A stretch of DNA of 58,421 bases from Acidobacteriota bacterium (GCA_040752915.1 JBFMHB010000003.1:10166-68586), one strand, 5' to 3'; positions 45,247-53,332 are shown, counted from the first letter of the stretch. Made by a program: numbers and translations. The notes: generated from the sequence alone by a model not told the origin.

Positions 45247-46053
45247 CTAGTCGGTGGCCGCTTCCTCGGCCTCGTCCGCGGCGGCGGGACGCCAGTAGCA
45301 GTCGCAGTTCGGGTGCAGGGGCATAGATACGGAGCGTGCTTCGTCGAGCGTGTAGGCTCCGGCCATCTCGGCGCACTCGCACCCGCCTCTATAGGCCGGC
45401 CCGAGGACCCACACGACGTGGGAGATGCGGTCCTTGTAGCCCTCCAGACGGCCGGCGTTGGCGGCGCGGGCCAGCTCCGTGCGGGCGATGCGCTCGGCCT
45501 CGTAGCCGCTCAGACTGGAGGCCGACTGGAGGCGCTCGATGGCCTGCGGGAGGGTCTCCCCGAGGCGGACGGATTCCAGGAGGATCCCCTTCACGTCGCC
45601 CTTGATTTTTGCGGCGGTGGCCTCGCAGAGCGTCACCGCCTGGCCCTGGAGCGCTCCGAGCAGGGAAGCGTCCACGCTCGAGAAGGAGATCGAGACCCCC
45701 AGGTCTTCCGCCGCCTCGTCCACCCCCCACTGCACGGCGTCTTTCACGGCCGCGGTGAGAGCCCGTTCGATCTCGGAGCTGAAGGCCGCGCACAGCGCTT
45801 CGATGGCGGCCTCATCTACCGCCACGTGGCCCGCCTGATCGAACACGGCATCCTCGAGCAGAGCGTCCTCAAGGGCCTGCCAGATGCGCCTGAGGTCGGC
45901 CGTAAGGCTCTTGACCTGGCTCTTGGGGGCCCCGCCCTTCGCCCGCACGGAGGACGGGGAGAGCACACCGAGCCAGCAAAGGCATTGCTCGGTCAGCCGA
46001 AGGACCTCGCCGAAGTCACTCCTTGCTGGACGGAGTGGCTGGCGGCGCGGCAC
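45247..46053 (-). CDS. Phage head morphogenesis protein (Mu F/SPP1 gp7-like)
   Basis: 268 residues. The helical first half (LTADLRRIWQALEDALLEDA) leads into the conserved Mu F-like C-terminal domain: YEAERIARTELARAANAGRL, then CECAEMAGAYTL and MPLHPNCDCYW, with the characteristic Cys/His residues. The family is a minor capsid protein that may travel with DNA. GTG 46053 has GAGG six bases upstream. It overlaps the portal gene by 38 bases. Confidence 0.9.
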   Translation of the reverse strand: MPRRQPLRPARSDFGEVLRLTEQCLCWLGVLSPSSVRAKGGAPKSQVKSLTADLRRIWQALEDALLEDAVFDQAGHVAVDEAAIEALCAAFSSEIERALTAAVKDAVQWGVDEAAEDLGVSISFSSVDASLLGALQGQAVTLCEATAAKIKGDVKGILLESVRLGETLPQAIERLQSASSLSGYEAERIARTELARAANAGRLEGYKDRISHVVWVLGPAYRGGCECAEMAGAYTLDEARSVSMPLHPNCDCYWRPAAADEAEEAATD

Positions 46054-47389
46054 GTTGGGCCTCCTCGATGGCCCGGCGAAGGGAGAGGAGCGAGTCCACG
46101 ATCCGGCCCGGCGTGGGCGGGAGATTCCCGTTCACTAGGTCCTCCAGCCGAACGGGCCCCTGGTTGGTGAAGGCGATCCGCGCGTCGCCCAGGGGGCCGA
46201 TGCCGGGCATCCCGAGCCGCGCGAGGGTGTCGTTGATGGTGTGGACCGCCTTGGTCATCAGGATGTCCTCCGCCTGGACCAGCTGGAGGTAGTCCTCCAA
46301 GGATTGCTGGCGGAAGGTGTAGCGGTATTCGGCGTCACCCGTGATCTCTCTGGCCACGACAGAGAGCCGCTTGAGAAGCCGCCGCAGGATCGGCTGGACG
46401 ACCTGGAAGCGGAAGGTCTGGTCCTCCTGGTAGGCGGTCGCGTAGTTGGAGGCCGACAGGCTGACCTTTGTGGGCGGCACTTGCTGGACGGCGAGAACGC
46501 GGTCCCGCATGAGTTTCTCGCCTTCCGTGTGCGTCATCTCGGCGGCGCCCTCCACGAGCGTCTTCAGGTCCGCCCCTTCCCCCACACCGTCGAGGATGCC
46601 CACGAGATCAGCCTCGGGGCCGCTTTCGAGTTGCTTCAAGAAGTCCTTCAGGCGCGCAAACGATTCATCATCTAGGGCCTCCCGCAGGAACAGGAGCCAT
46701 GGCGTGACACCGCCCCGCCGCAGGAGCTTCGTGTTGTAGGCGTCCTGGGCGGCCAGTCTCTCCAAGGTCCCCAGGAGGGGAGCGATGCCAGGGGCCCCCA
46801 CGTATTTCGCGGTCGGATCGTAGCGGCGGATGAGCATCAGCTCCGGCCGCCCATCGGGCCGCCCGTTTGGTGCGTAGGCGCCGAATGTCCCGATGACGCG
46901 CCCAGTCTCGTCCACCTGGTCGAACCGGTCGAACCCCACATGCACCCGGATGGTCGCTGCGGGGACGTGGTACCAGGCCGATGGCTTCCTGTCCGCGTCG
47001 CGCGCGATCTCGAAGACGCAGTAGCCCTGGATCCGGTAATCCAGGGCCAGGGCTTCGAGGCGCTCTTCCGGGGTGCTGTAGGTGCGCGGATCCGCCTCCA
47101 GAAAGGCCTTGAGCGCCAGGATCTTTTTGTCGTCCTTCGGCCGCGTGGGATCTGTCGGCTCGTAGATGGGGGACACTTCCGCGCCGCCCACATTCGACCC
47201 GAGGGCGTTCTGGGTGGCTCCGAGCCAGGGGTCGAGATAGCCCGCCTGCGCGTACCGTGCCGGGCTGCCGAGGGTCGGGACGTATTTTGTCTCATGGGTG
47301 ACGGGCGTCTTCCCGTCATCCTGCCCCGTCCGGGGGTTCACTACCCGGCCCGCCGGCCGGAACCGCGCCGTTTTTTTTGCTTCGCTCAT
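46016..47389 (-). CDS. Portal protein
   Basis: 457 residues. The portal pattern includes LALDYRIQGYCVFEIARD, LLGTLERLAAQDAYNTKLLR, a Ser-Ala-Ser-Asn-Tyr segment (KVSLSASNYATAYQEDQTFR) and a helical C-terminus with a Pro-rich end. It is nearer to PBSX/HK97-like portals than to Mu gp29. It forms the dodecameric DNA channel. ATG 47389 has a GGAGG-like site (GGAGGTCCCC). It follows the large terminase by 46 bases. Confidence 0.88.
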   Translation of the reverse strand: MSEAKKTARFRPAGRVVNPRTGQDDGKTPVTHETKYVPTLGSPARYAQAGYLDPWLGATQNALGSNVGGAEVSPIYEPTDPTRPKDDKKILALKAFLEADPRTYSTPEERLEALALDYRIQGYCVFEIARDADRKPSAWYHVPAATIRVHVGFDRFDQVDETGRVIGTFGAYAPNGRPDGRPELMLIRRYDPTAKYVGAPGIAPLLGTLERLAAQDAYNTKLLRRGGVTPWLLFLREALDDESFARLKDFLKQLESGPEADLVGILDGVGEGADLKTLVEGAAEMTHTEGEKLMRDRVLAVQQVPPTKVSLSASNYATAYQEDQTFRFQVVQPILRRLLKRLSVVAREITGDAEYRYTFRQQSLEDYLQLVQAEDILMTKAVHTINDTLARLGMPGIGPLGDARIAFTNQGPVRLEDLVNGNLPPTPGRIVDSLLSLRRAIEEAQRAAPPATPSSKE

Positions 47390-47435
47390 GGGGACCTCCG
47401 GCCCGCTAATCAAGGCGGAATCAGCGGTGTACTCA

Positions 47436-48902
47436 CTACGCTGCGCTGCGGAACCGCGCCCGCCTGGGGGCACGGCGCTCCTCGGTCGCGCCGGCCAGTG
47501 CATCAGGGCCGTCGTCCTTGGCGGACCCCTGGGGTTCCCACTCGTACATCTGCTCCAGGAGGAGCGGCGTGTCCCCCACCTCGCGGCAGAAGAGGAGATC
47601 CCCGGCGTCGTGGAGGGGCACCAGGCGCTCGATGCGGACGCCCTTGTTCTCGCGCTGGGTGCGGAGCTTGATGGGCAGGGCGAACCCCCTGGCCCGCGCC
47701 GCCGCGTCGAAATCGCGCTTGAGCAGGCGCTGAAAGCCGTTGGCCTCCAGCACGAAGTACTTCGGATGCAGGGCCTCCCAGATCCTATAGGCCGCCGCGA
47801 TCATGGCGTCCACCGAGGCATGGCGCACCCAGGCCGCGCAGACATGCTCCCGGTGGTCGCCGGGCAGAAGCCCCACCCCCACGATCGCCTTGTAATCGCC
47901 CTTGCGGCTCTCGGTCACGCTGGGGTCGATATAGACGATCACATCCCGCAGGCGGGGCAGGACGGTCTGCGGGTACCATTGCGTATTCTCCGGCTGGAAG
48001 AGATGGGTGTCGTCGACTGGGGCGCACAGGTATTCCCGCGAGTAGCGCGGGAGCCCCAGAAGGGTTTTCAGACGGTTCAGGACCGCCTTTGGGTACCGGT
48101 CGGGCCACGTGGGTCGGCCCCTGGAGTCCTCGGCGGGATAGATGCGCCGCTCCCACTCCCGATGCTCGGGGTTGAACAGCAGGGTCCCGAGCACGCCTGC
48201 TCGGGAAATGACATTCCCCACCAGGATCAGGCTCCACCCCTTGGCCGTCATGCGTGGCAGGACGGTGGCGAGGAGCCACGTGAGCGCTTTCTGGACGCGG
48301 CGGGAGCTGGCCACGAGGTCCTCGTCCTCGATGTCATCCAGAATGACCCGCGTGGGGCGGTGCTGGCGCCAGCGCAGGCCTCTGAAGGGCTGACCGATGC
48401 CCCGGGCCTTGACGCGCACACCCGTAGAGGTGACGAAATCCCTGTCCTCCCAGCGCAGGCTGCCCTTGAGAGGGCCGAAATCTTGATGGATGCGTGCGTT
48501 CTGCTCGATCTCCATTTTAACGAGCGCCGTGAACTGCGCCGCAAGATCCTCGGTGAGGGACCCGACGACGACGAAGGGGTCCGACTTGAACACGACTGCA
48601 CGCAGGGTGAGGCCGATCGTGACGAGGCTCGATTTACCTCCGCCGGCCATGGAACCAATGACGACGGGCCTCTCGCGGGTCTCGCAGGCGGCCGCGAGGT
48701 CCTTGTGCCACGGGGCGAACGGCTCGAAAAAATAGTGGGGGAGATAGGTCAGGCAGAATGCGAGCAGGTCGCCCCGCGCCGCCTCCATGCGCGCCGCGCG
48801 GGCCGCGGGCCCGTGGTCCTCGAAGGGCTGAGCCTGTTCGCGGCAGAGCTGGAGGGTCTCCGCGAGATGGGCTTCGAACTCGCGTGGGGTCAATTTCGGC
48901 AT
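47436..48902 (-). CDS. Terminase large subunit
   Basis: 488 residues. The ATPase has Walker A (GSMAGGGKSSLV) and Walker B with catalytic acid (RVILDDIEDEDLV); the RNase-H-like nuclease has the first Asp in VIVYIDPSVT, and the last acidic cluster in KDDGPDALAG. The enzyme packages DNA into proheads. In a Mu-like phage packaging starts from integrated copies and takes in host DNA. ATG 48902 directly follows the small subunit gene. Confidence 0.95.
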   Translation of the reverse strand: MPKLTPREFEAHLAETLQLCREQAQPFEDHGPAARAARMEAARGDLLAFCLTYLPHYFFEPFAPWHKDLAAACETRERPVVIGSMAGGGKSSLVTIGLTLRAVVFKSDPFVVVGSLTEDLAAQFTALVKMEIEQNARIHQDFGPLKGSLRWEDRDFVTSTGVRVKARGIGQPFRGLRWRQHRPTRVILDDIEDEDLVASSRRVQKALTWLLATVLPRMTAKGWSLILVGNVISRAGVLGTLLFNPEHREWERRIYPAEDSRGRPTWPDRYPKAVLNRLKTLLGLPRYSREYLCAPVDDTHLFQPENTQWYPQTVLPRLRDVIVYIDPSVTESRKGDYKAIVGVGLLPGDHREHVCAAWVRHASVDAMIAAAYRIWEALHPKYFVLEANGFQRLLKRDFDAAARARGFALPIKLRTQRENKGVRIERLVPLHDAGDLLFCREVGDTPLLLEQMYEWEPQGSAKDDGPDALAGATEERRAPRRARFRSAA

Positions 48903-48905
48903 GGC

Positions 48906-49499
48906 TCAGCCTTTCCGCGCCGGCGGGCCCTTGGGCAGAAGGTCGGTCCGCATGGCCTTGAGGAACGCCTCCACGTGGGGCTCGAGGTGGTCCAGCAGGT
49001 CGGGCTGGGCGGCGCGGATGTGCCGCAGGAAGTCCTTCATGACCGCGAACACGGCGCTCACGCTGTAGCGGTCGCCCCGCATCTCCTTGGCGGCGCGGCT
49101 CGTCACGAGGATCATGTGCGCCAGCGGCGCGGTCAGCGGACGGATGCCGCGCTGCACATCCAGAAGCACCTTGCGCAGCTCCTCCTGGAGGATGTCGGCC
49201 TGCCCCTGGTCCGAGAGCAGGAACTGCCGGCGGGCGGCCTCCCAAAGCCCCGCCTGGGCCCACTGCTGGATGGTGCGGTAGGGACGCCCGTGGGCCTGCG
49301 CGATCTCGGCCAGGGAGCGGCCCTCCCGCACGAAGGCCCACTCCGCCTCCTGGATCTCCAGGAGCCGCCCTCTGCCCGTCCTGCTGGGCTCCTGGGGCGG
49401 CACCTCCGACACGGGCGGCCGTTTCCGCACGTGGATACGGGGAGGGCGGGCCTCCGGAGCGGAGGCAGGTCTCGCCGCCTTCTTCCCGTTCTGCCCCAT
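48906..49499 (-). CDS. Terminase small subunit-like protein
   Basis: 197 residues from ATG 49499, chosen for GGAGG upstream. After a basic start (MGQNGKKAARPAS), residues about 55-85 form a helix-turn-helix (RSLAEIAQAHGRPYRTIQQW), suited to DNA recognition; the remainder is helical and should oligomerise. The position just before the large subunit supports the call. It begins the late operon and lies downstream of one copy of the 18-base motif. Confidence 0.8.
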   Translation of the reverse strand: MGQNGKKAARPASAPEARPPRIHVRKRPPVSEVPPQEPSRTGRGRLLEIQEAEWAFVREGRSLAEIAQAHGRPYRTIQQWAQAGLWEAARRQFLLSDQGQADILQEELRKVLLDVQRGIRPLTAPLAHMILVTSRAAKEMRGDRYSVSAVFAVMKDFLRHIRAAQPDLLDHLEPHVEAFLKAMRTDLLPKGPPARKG

Positions 49500-49566
49500 T
49501 CGCGCGGCCTCCCTGCAGACAGGATGGGGCGCGGCTCGGGCCGGTGGCAAGCGGGGCTGGGACTCG

Positions 49567-49595
49567 TTGGACGCAATCGAGGGGAATGGTAGAAT
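49567..49595 (+). promoter_or_regulatory. Rightward sigma-70 promoter of accessory gene
   Basis: TTGGAC at 49567-49572, a 17-base spacer, and TAGAAT at 49590-49595 (five of six matches). The -35 is inside a copy of the 18-base motif. The start of RNA would be near 49602. Confidence 0.7.
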
Positions 49596-49630
49596 CGGAG
49601 GCAACCTGCTCGGTCAGGAAGGAGGGGGCC

Positions 49631-50182
49631 CTGAAGAGCTGCCCATACTGCGCGGGGGAGATCCAGGACGCTGCCGTGGTCTGCAAGCACCGTGGGCGAG
49701 ACCTGGCGGCACCCGGCATACGGTCGGGGCAGGCCGGCGCGGGCGGGACCCCACCGGAAACCCGCACCCGCTCCCACGGCTGCTTATCGAGAACGGCCTG
49801 GTTGGTCATCTTGGCGATGGGAGTCGGGTGCTGCCTCCTACTCATACTGCTCGGCGGCCTGGCAGATCGGGTCGGCGCGCCAGCGGGCGCCCCGGAGCCG
49901 ACGCGCTCCACGAAGCGCTCCACCCTGACGGATGAAGAGGTCTCCCAGCGGGTGGCGGGCCTACTGGCGAATGGTGTCGTGCGAAAAATCGAGGGCGACC
50001 ACTACGTCTATGTGGACCCCGCGACCTGGAACGCCCTGAATGTGGACGGCAAGCAGGGGTTATGCGCCGTCCTCGCGGATTATGCGGCCCTGAAGGGCGG
50101 CTTGGCCTGGGTCGAGATCTACGACTACCGGACCGGGAAAAAGCTGGCCCGGCTCGGTTCCTGGGGGTTCGAGGTCTATTAA
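49631..50182 (+). CDS. Accessory (moron) gene: membrane protein with zinc-ribbon start
   Basis: The only rightward gene inside the phage besides the repressor. The protein starts with a zinc-ribbon-like element, CPYCAGEIQDAAVVCKHRGR, in which the usual fourth Cys is Arg. A membrane helix follows (WLVILAMGVGCCLLLILLGG), and then a soluble domain of about 100 residues (HYVYVDPATWNALNVDGKQG; LAWVEIYDYRTGK). The in-frame ATG at 49586 lies upstream of the promoter's start of RNA, so CTG 49631, with GGAGG a few bases before, is the best start; 183 residues. It probably gives a benefit to the lysogen. The start codon is the weakest point. Confidence 0.7.
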   Translation: MKSCPYCAGEIQDAAVVCKHRGRDLAAPGIRSGQAGAGGTPPETRTRSHGCLSRTAWLVILAMGVGCCLLLILLGGLADRVGAPAGAPEPTRSTKRSTLTDEEVSQRVAGLLANGVVRKIEGDHYVYVDPATWNALNVDGKQGLCAVLADYAALKGGLAWVEIYDYRTGKKLARLGSWGFEVY

Positions 50183-50211
50183 AAAAGGGCCCCCCGGTCC
50201 TCGGGGGGCCC
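50181..50211 (-). terminator. Intrinsic terminator of early operon
   Basis: Read leftward, a 9-base perfect stem (GGGCCCCCC/GGGGGGCCC, 7-base loop) is followed by TTTTTT. It lies just after the HTH gene and should stop early transcription before the late genes. Its other side covers the stop codon of the convergent accessory gene. Confidence 0.9.
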
Positions 50212-50238
50212 ACGACTGCCGAGTGGACTGGTTGGACG

Positions 50239-50484
50239 TTATCTGTCCCCGGATGCCAGGCCGCTGAGGAACCGCACGACTTCCTGGCCGTGGATGCGGA
50301 GGACGCGCGGCCCGATCCGTTCGGCTCGCAGGTCCCCGCGGGCGATGTGCCAGTAGATGTAGGATCGGCTCCATCCCATGATAGCGGCCACGCGCATGGG
50401 CCGCCAGTAGCCCCCGGCGCGGAAGCGCTCGAGGGCGTCGTGGAGTTCGATACGAGGCTGCCGGATGCCGGTGTCAGGTCCCAT
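50239..50484 (-). CDS. Small helix-turn-helix protein at early/late junction
   Basis: 81 residues. The centre has a MerR/excisionase-like HTH (MRVAAIMGWSRSYIYWHI, then ARGDLRAERIGPRVLRI). ATG 50484 has GGAGGGG. It is the last gene of the early operon, the place where Mu-like phages keep their middle/late activators, so it may switch on late genes. A role as excisionase is unlikely in a transposing phage. Confidence 0.75.
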   Translation of the reverse strand: MGPDTGIRQPRIELHDALERFRAGGYWRPMRVAAIMGWSRSYIYWHIARGDLRAERIGPRVLRIHGQEVVRFLSGLASGDR

Positions 50485-50929
50485 GATTTTCCCCTCCTGT
50501 GCTGGATCCAGGGCTTTCCTGGTCCCAGGCCCAGCGAGTAAGGGCCTGGATGAGTTTGCTCAGGTCTCGGCGGCCGCAGAAGCGGAGCGGGTCGGACGGG
50601 GCGGCACTGCGGCCGGTGACGCGCTGGACGATCCCAGCCAGGCGTTGGGGCTCCACGCCATGGGTCTTCGCGAGCATCCGGACGGCATAGACCTGTGCGG
50701 GCGTACCGCCGGCTGGGGTCCCCTGTGCGGGCTCGGTGGCCCCGCGCGGGGGCCACCCGAGCGCCCGGAACTGCGCCATGATCTCGTGGTAGTCGCGCGG
50801 CTGGAGCCGTGGGTCCGTGGAACTGGTCACCCCGAAGCGTTCGAGGAGGGCGCGGTAGTGGGCCTCGGGCATGCCGGTCTTGGCCTTGGCGATGTGGATC
50901 GTCCGGATCATGCGGGCGGTCAGGGCCAT
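50474..50929 (-). CDS. GemA-like protein (Mu gp16, DUF1018)
   Basis: 151 residues. The N-terminus IRTIHIAKAKTGMPEAHYRA and later RDYHEIMAQFRALGWPP follow the DUF1018 family that includes Mu GemA, a modulator of host gene expression and DNA supercoiling. A DNA-binding-like C-terminus (LRFCGRRDLSKLIQALTRW) is conserved. ATG 50929 has GGAGGTG upstream. It overlaps the RlpA-like gene and the HTH gene. Confidence 0.88.
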   Translation of the reverse strand: MALTARMIRTIHIAKAKTGMPEAHYRALLERFGVTSSTDPRLQPRDYHEIMAQFRALGWPPRGATEPAQGTPAGGTPAQVYAVRMLAKTHGVEPQRLAGIVQRVTGRSAAPSDPLRFCGRRDLSKLIQALTRWAWDQESPGSSTGGENHGT

Positions 50930-51363
50930 GTTTCCACCTCCACTCGGAGGGCGGCGAGGCCCTGGCGCTGGAACGCCAGGCGTCGTGCGGCCTCGCGGCT
51001 GACGTCGAGAGTGCGGCCAGGGACGTAGGGGCCGCGGTCCGTCACGGTGAGGGTGAGGGTGGGGCCTCCGAGGAGTGGGGCTACACGAACGCGGGCGCCC
51101 AGGGGGAGAGAGGGGCTGGCGCACGTGAGAGCGTCCTGGTCGTAGGGAGCGCCTGAGGCCATGGGGCGGCCATGGAAGCCGGGGCCGTACCAGGAGGCGA
51201 GAAGGATCTCGCCCGCCGGCTGGAGGGCCTCCAGGGGGGCTGGACGGCGGTGTTGGGCGCCGGCCTCCGGGGCTTCGACAACGTCCCCGGAGAGGGCGGC
51301 GGCGAGCAGGAGGATCGCCAGATTCTTCATGGCATGGCCCAAACGGGAAGGCGCTCTATTCAT
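50920..51363 (-). CDS. RlpA-like double-psi beta-barrel protein
   Basis: 147 residues. After a signal peptide (MKNLAILLLAAALSGDVVEA from an internal Met, or a longer form from ATG 51363) comes the RlpA barrel: ASWYGPGFHGRPMASG, LTCASPSLPLGARVRV and TVTDRGPYVPGRTLDVS. Bacterial RlpA proteins are septal, some cleaving naked peptidoglycan strands. The catalytic-type Asp (TDRGP) is present. The gene lies in the early operon, not with the lysis genes, so a role in envelope change or DNA entry is more likely than lysis. Confidence 0.85.
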   Translation of the reverse strand: MNRAPSRLGHAMKNLAILLLAAALSGDVVEAPEAGAQHRRPAPLEALQPAGEILLASWYGPGFHGRPMASGAPYDQDALTCASPSLPLGARVRVAPLLGGPTLTLTVTDRGPYVPGRTLDVSREAARRLAFQRQGLAALRVEVETWP

Positions 51364-51713
51364 GGGTCACTTCCGAAGAGCGATTGGAGGCGCTTTGCGG
51401 CCCGGCGGGTTTCCCGAGCATGTTTCTGCCGCATGGGCATGTCCAGCCTATTGTGACAGCCCTCGCAGAGAACCAGGAGGTTATCGCTGCGGTGGTCCCA
51501 CGGGATCTGATTGACATGGTGGACTGTCAGAATCACCGGCCGTCTACCAAATGGGCGCACCTGTCCTTGGAATGCGGGGCAGCGCTCGCCCTTTTTTCCA
51601 TGCTCCAGCCCGCATTGGCCTCTGCATTCGCACCGCCAGCCTGCGCGCTCCTTCTCTGCATAACTGATCTCCTGCCAATTCGGGCCATAGATCGATGGAT
51701 CCTTCATGGGCAT
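51360..51713 (-). CDS. HNH endonuclease
   Basis: 117 residues. The HNH centre is VILTVHHVNQIPWDHR, followed by NLLVLCEGCHNRLD; with two further Cys residues (CECRGQCG) it forms a zinc-bound beta-beta-alpha-metal fold. It is a nicking or cutting enzyme of unknown target. ATG 51713 has GAGGTG. It is in the early operon rather than beside terminase, so it may serve replication or host takeover. Confidence 0.88.
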   Translation of the reverse strand: MPMKDPSIYGPNWQEISYAEKERAGWRCECRGQCGLEHGKKGERCPAFQGQVRPFGRRPVILTVHHVNQIPWDHRSDNLLVLCEGCHNRLDMPMRQKHARETRRAAKRLQSLFGSDP

Positions 51714-52072
51714 GAGTTCACCTCGAAGGGCAGGGATTGATGGGTGGGCCGCTCGGCGTATTGCATGCGGTGCAGCATCCCGCGCAATTTGCGCAATTTC
51801 ATCGCTTCCGCGCGTACGGCCTTTTCACGCAGGCGGAGCCCCGCTTCGAATTGCGCGGGCGTGCTGGCGATGATGAACCAGGAGCCGTCGCTCATGATGG
51901 GGTGCCCTTGGAGCACGAGCCAGTCCAGCGCCTCGCGGATCCGATGCTCTGCGGTAGTAACCTTGCATCCATGGGGCCCGCAAAGGTCGGCCAGCTCGCG
52001 GCGCTTGAGAGGCCTCGCCGAGGCCTGGAGGGCGGCGAGTATTCTGGCGGCCAGCGCCTGGCAGTCCTTCAT
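51704..52072 (-). CDS. Winged-helix-like phage protein
   Basis: 122 residues. Residues about 1-75 look like a winged helix (ALAARILAALQASARPLKRR, TTAEHRIREALDWLVLQGH, GSWFIIAS). The C-terminal part is basic and helical. ATG 52072 has GGAGG and overlaps the previous gene. The family is not recognised; DNA binding is likely. Confidence 0.65.
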   Translation of the reverse strand: MKDCQALAARILAALQASARPLKRRELADLCGPHGCKVTTAEHRIREALDWLVLQGHPIMSDGSWFIIASTPAQFEAGLRLREKAVRAEAMKLRKLRGMLHRMQYAERPTHQSLPFEVNSCP

Positions 52073-52428
52073 CTGGGCGCCTCCATCATTCCAGGATCGA
52101 TGGATTCGCTCTCGTCGAGTTTCGCCTCCATGGCCTCTTCCCACTGCTCCAGGACGCGCGCCTCCTGGAGCGCCAGGAGAAAGCGGTCATGGGCGGCGAG
52201 GTAGCGATCTACATGATCGATATCGCGAGGTATTGCCTCGGTTTCCCTGATGGCCTGTTCGGTTTTCTCGAGGATGCTTTGCATCCGGAGATTCACCTCC
52301 GCGCGGAGGAGGCGCCGGAGCATGGCCACATCCTTGGACTCCCGATCGAGGACCACGAGGAAGGCCCGTCTGGAAATATGCGGCAGGATCTCCATAGCCA
52401 ATCGCCGAACAATCTCATTTCCATTCAT
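52069..52428 (-). CDS. Hypothetical early phage protein
   Basis: 119 residues, helical, charged (AMLRRLLRAEVNLRMQSILE; HVDRYLAAHDRFLLALQEAR). It lies between Gam and the winged-helix protein and overlaps the latter by four bases. No motif is recognised. Codon use and a sound start support it as a gene. Confidence 0.65.
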   Translation of the reverse strand: MNGNEIVRRLAMEILPHISRRAFLVVLDRESKDVAMLRRLLRAEVNLRMQSILEKTEQAIRETEAIPRDIDHVDRYLAAHDRFLLALQEARVLEQWEEAMEAKLDESESIDPGMMEAPR

Positions 52429-52501
52429 GTCGGCCTCTTCAGCGCGGGCCTCACCCGCGGACGGGGGGACTCAATCCCCCCGTTTCGGCCTGGCCTCTCG
52501 G

Positions 52502-53029
52502 CTAGGACGCGATCTCCTCCATATCCACGGAGGCCGGCTTGGCCCAGAAGGTCTCCTCCTGAATGATCTCCAGCCCCTTGATGCCCTTGATCTGCGAGGG
52601 ATCTTCGAGGATGGCCTTCTTGTTGATGTCCTCTTTGACGGCCACGAGCATTTCCAGACCCTTGGCCTTGAGAAGCTCGATCACCTTCCCGATCCCCGTC
52701 ACCCTGACCTTGGGCGGATTGAGACGCCAGCCGAGCTCGCCGGTGCCGAGGTTCACCGACCGCCGGCCCTGGGCCGTCAGCTCGTCCTTGTTCGCCTCGG
52801 CCCAGGTCTGCAGACCGCCCACCAGGTCCTTCACCTGGGCGGCAAGGAGCTGGATCTTCGGCTGGTACTTCGCGGTCACCTTGGCCACTTCCGCATCCAG
52901 CTCGGCCTGGAGCCTCGCCCGCTCGGCCATGGCCGTGCCCAGTTCGCCCATGGCATTGGAGGCCTCCGCGGCAGTCTGGGGGGTGACCCGGTGGGCCGGG
53001 GCAGAGAGACGCATGGGGTTCTTGACCAT
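52502..53029 (-). CDS. gam: Mu Gam-like DNA-end-binding protein
   Basis: 175 residues. The Gam pattern is seen: a coiled N-terminal half (AELDAEVAKVTAKYQPKIQL), the core GTGELGWRLNPPKVRVTG and IIQEETFWAKP near the end. Gam is related to Ku, binds double-strand ends and shields phage DNA from exonucleases. ATG 53029 has AAGGAG nine bases upstream. The place after the B gene matches Mu. Confidence 0.92.
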   Translation of the reverse strand: MVKNPMRLSAPAHRVTPQTAAEASNAMGELGTAMAERARLQAELDAEVAKVTAKYQPKIQLLAAQVKDLVGGLQTWAEANKDELTAQGRRSVNLGTGELGWRLNPPKVRVTGIGKVIELLKAKGLEMLVAVKEDINKKAILEDPSQIKGIKGLEIIQEETFWAKPASVDMEEIAS

Positions 53030-53033
53030 CTGC

Positions 53034-53318
53034 TCACGCTCCTTTCATTTCGAGCACCCGCGGGTCGGCCGTCGAGGCCATGCGCTCGCGGGCGCTGTTT
53101 CGGACGTAGATGTAGTGGCGGATCCGGCCGGCGGCGTTCTCGCAGGCCAGGAGGGCCTGGCGGAGATCCGCATCGTTGTTGCTGCGCTCGGCGTAGAGGT
53201 GGAGTTCGCTCACGCGCTTCAGGGCGTCCAGGGCGTCGGCGCGGTAGCCGGCTACGATCTGTGCCGCTTCGCTGTGAGTGATCTCGGGGCGGGGGGTGTG
53301 TCCGGTCTGGTCTGGCAT
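53034..53318 (-). CDS. Hypothetical early phage protein
   Basis: 94 residues, mainly helical (AAQIVAGYRADALDALKRVS; ADLRQALLACENAAGRIRHY). ATG 53318 has GAGGAGAGG. It lies between the B and gam genes with short spacers. No family is recognised. Confidence 0.6.
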   Translation of the reverse strand: MPDQTGHTPRPEITHSEAAQIVAGYRADALDALKRVSELHLYAERSNNDADLRQALLACENAAGRIRHYIYVRNSARERMASTADPRVLEMKGA

Positions 53319-53332
53319 GGGCCTCTCCTCTA

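Noticed and set aside
47298-49592. 764-codon rightward open frame across terminase genes
   Set aside because: Antisense to TerS and TerL, which have clear motifs.
49586-49631. ATG 49586 as start of the accessory gene
   Set aside because: It lies between the -35 and -10 of the gene's own promoter, so it would not be in the transcript.
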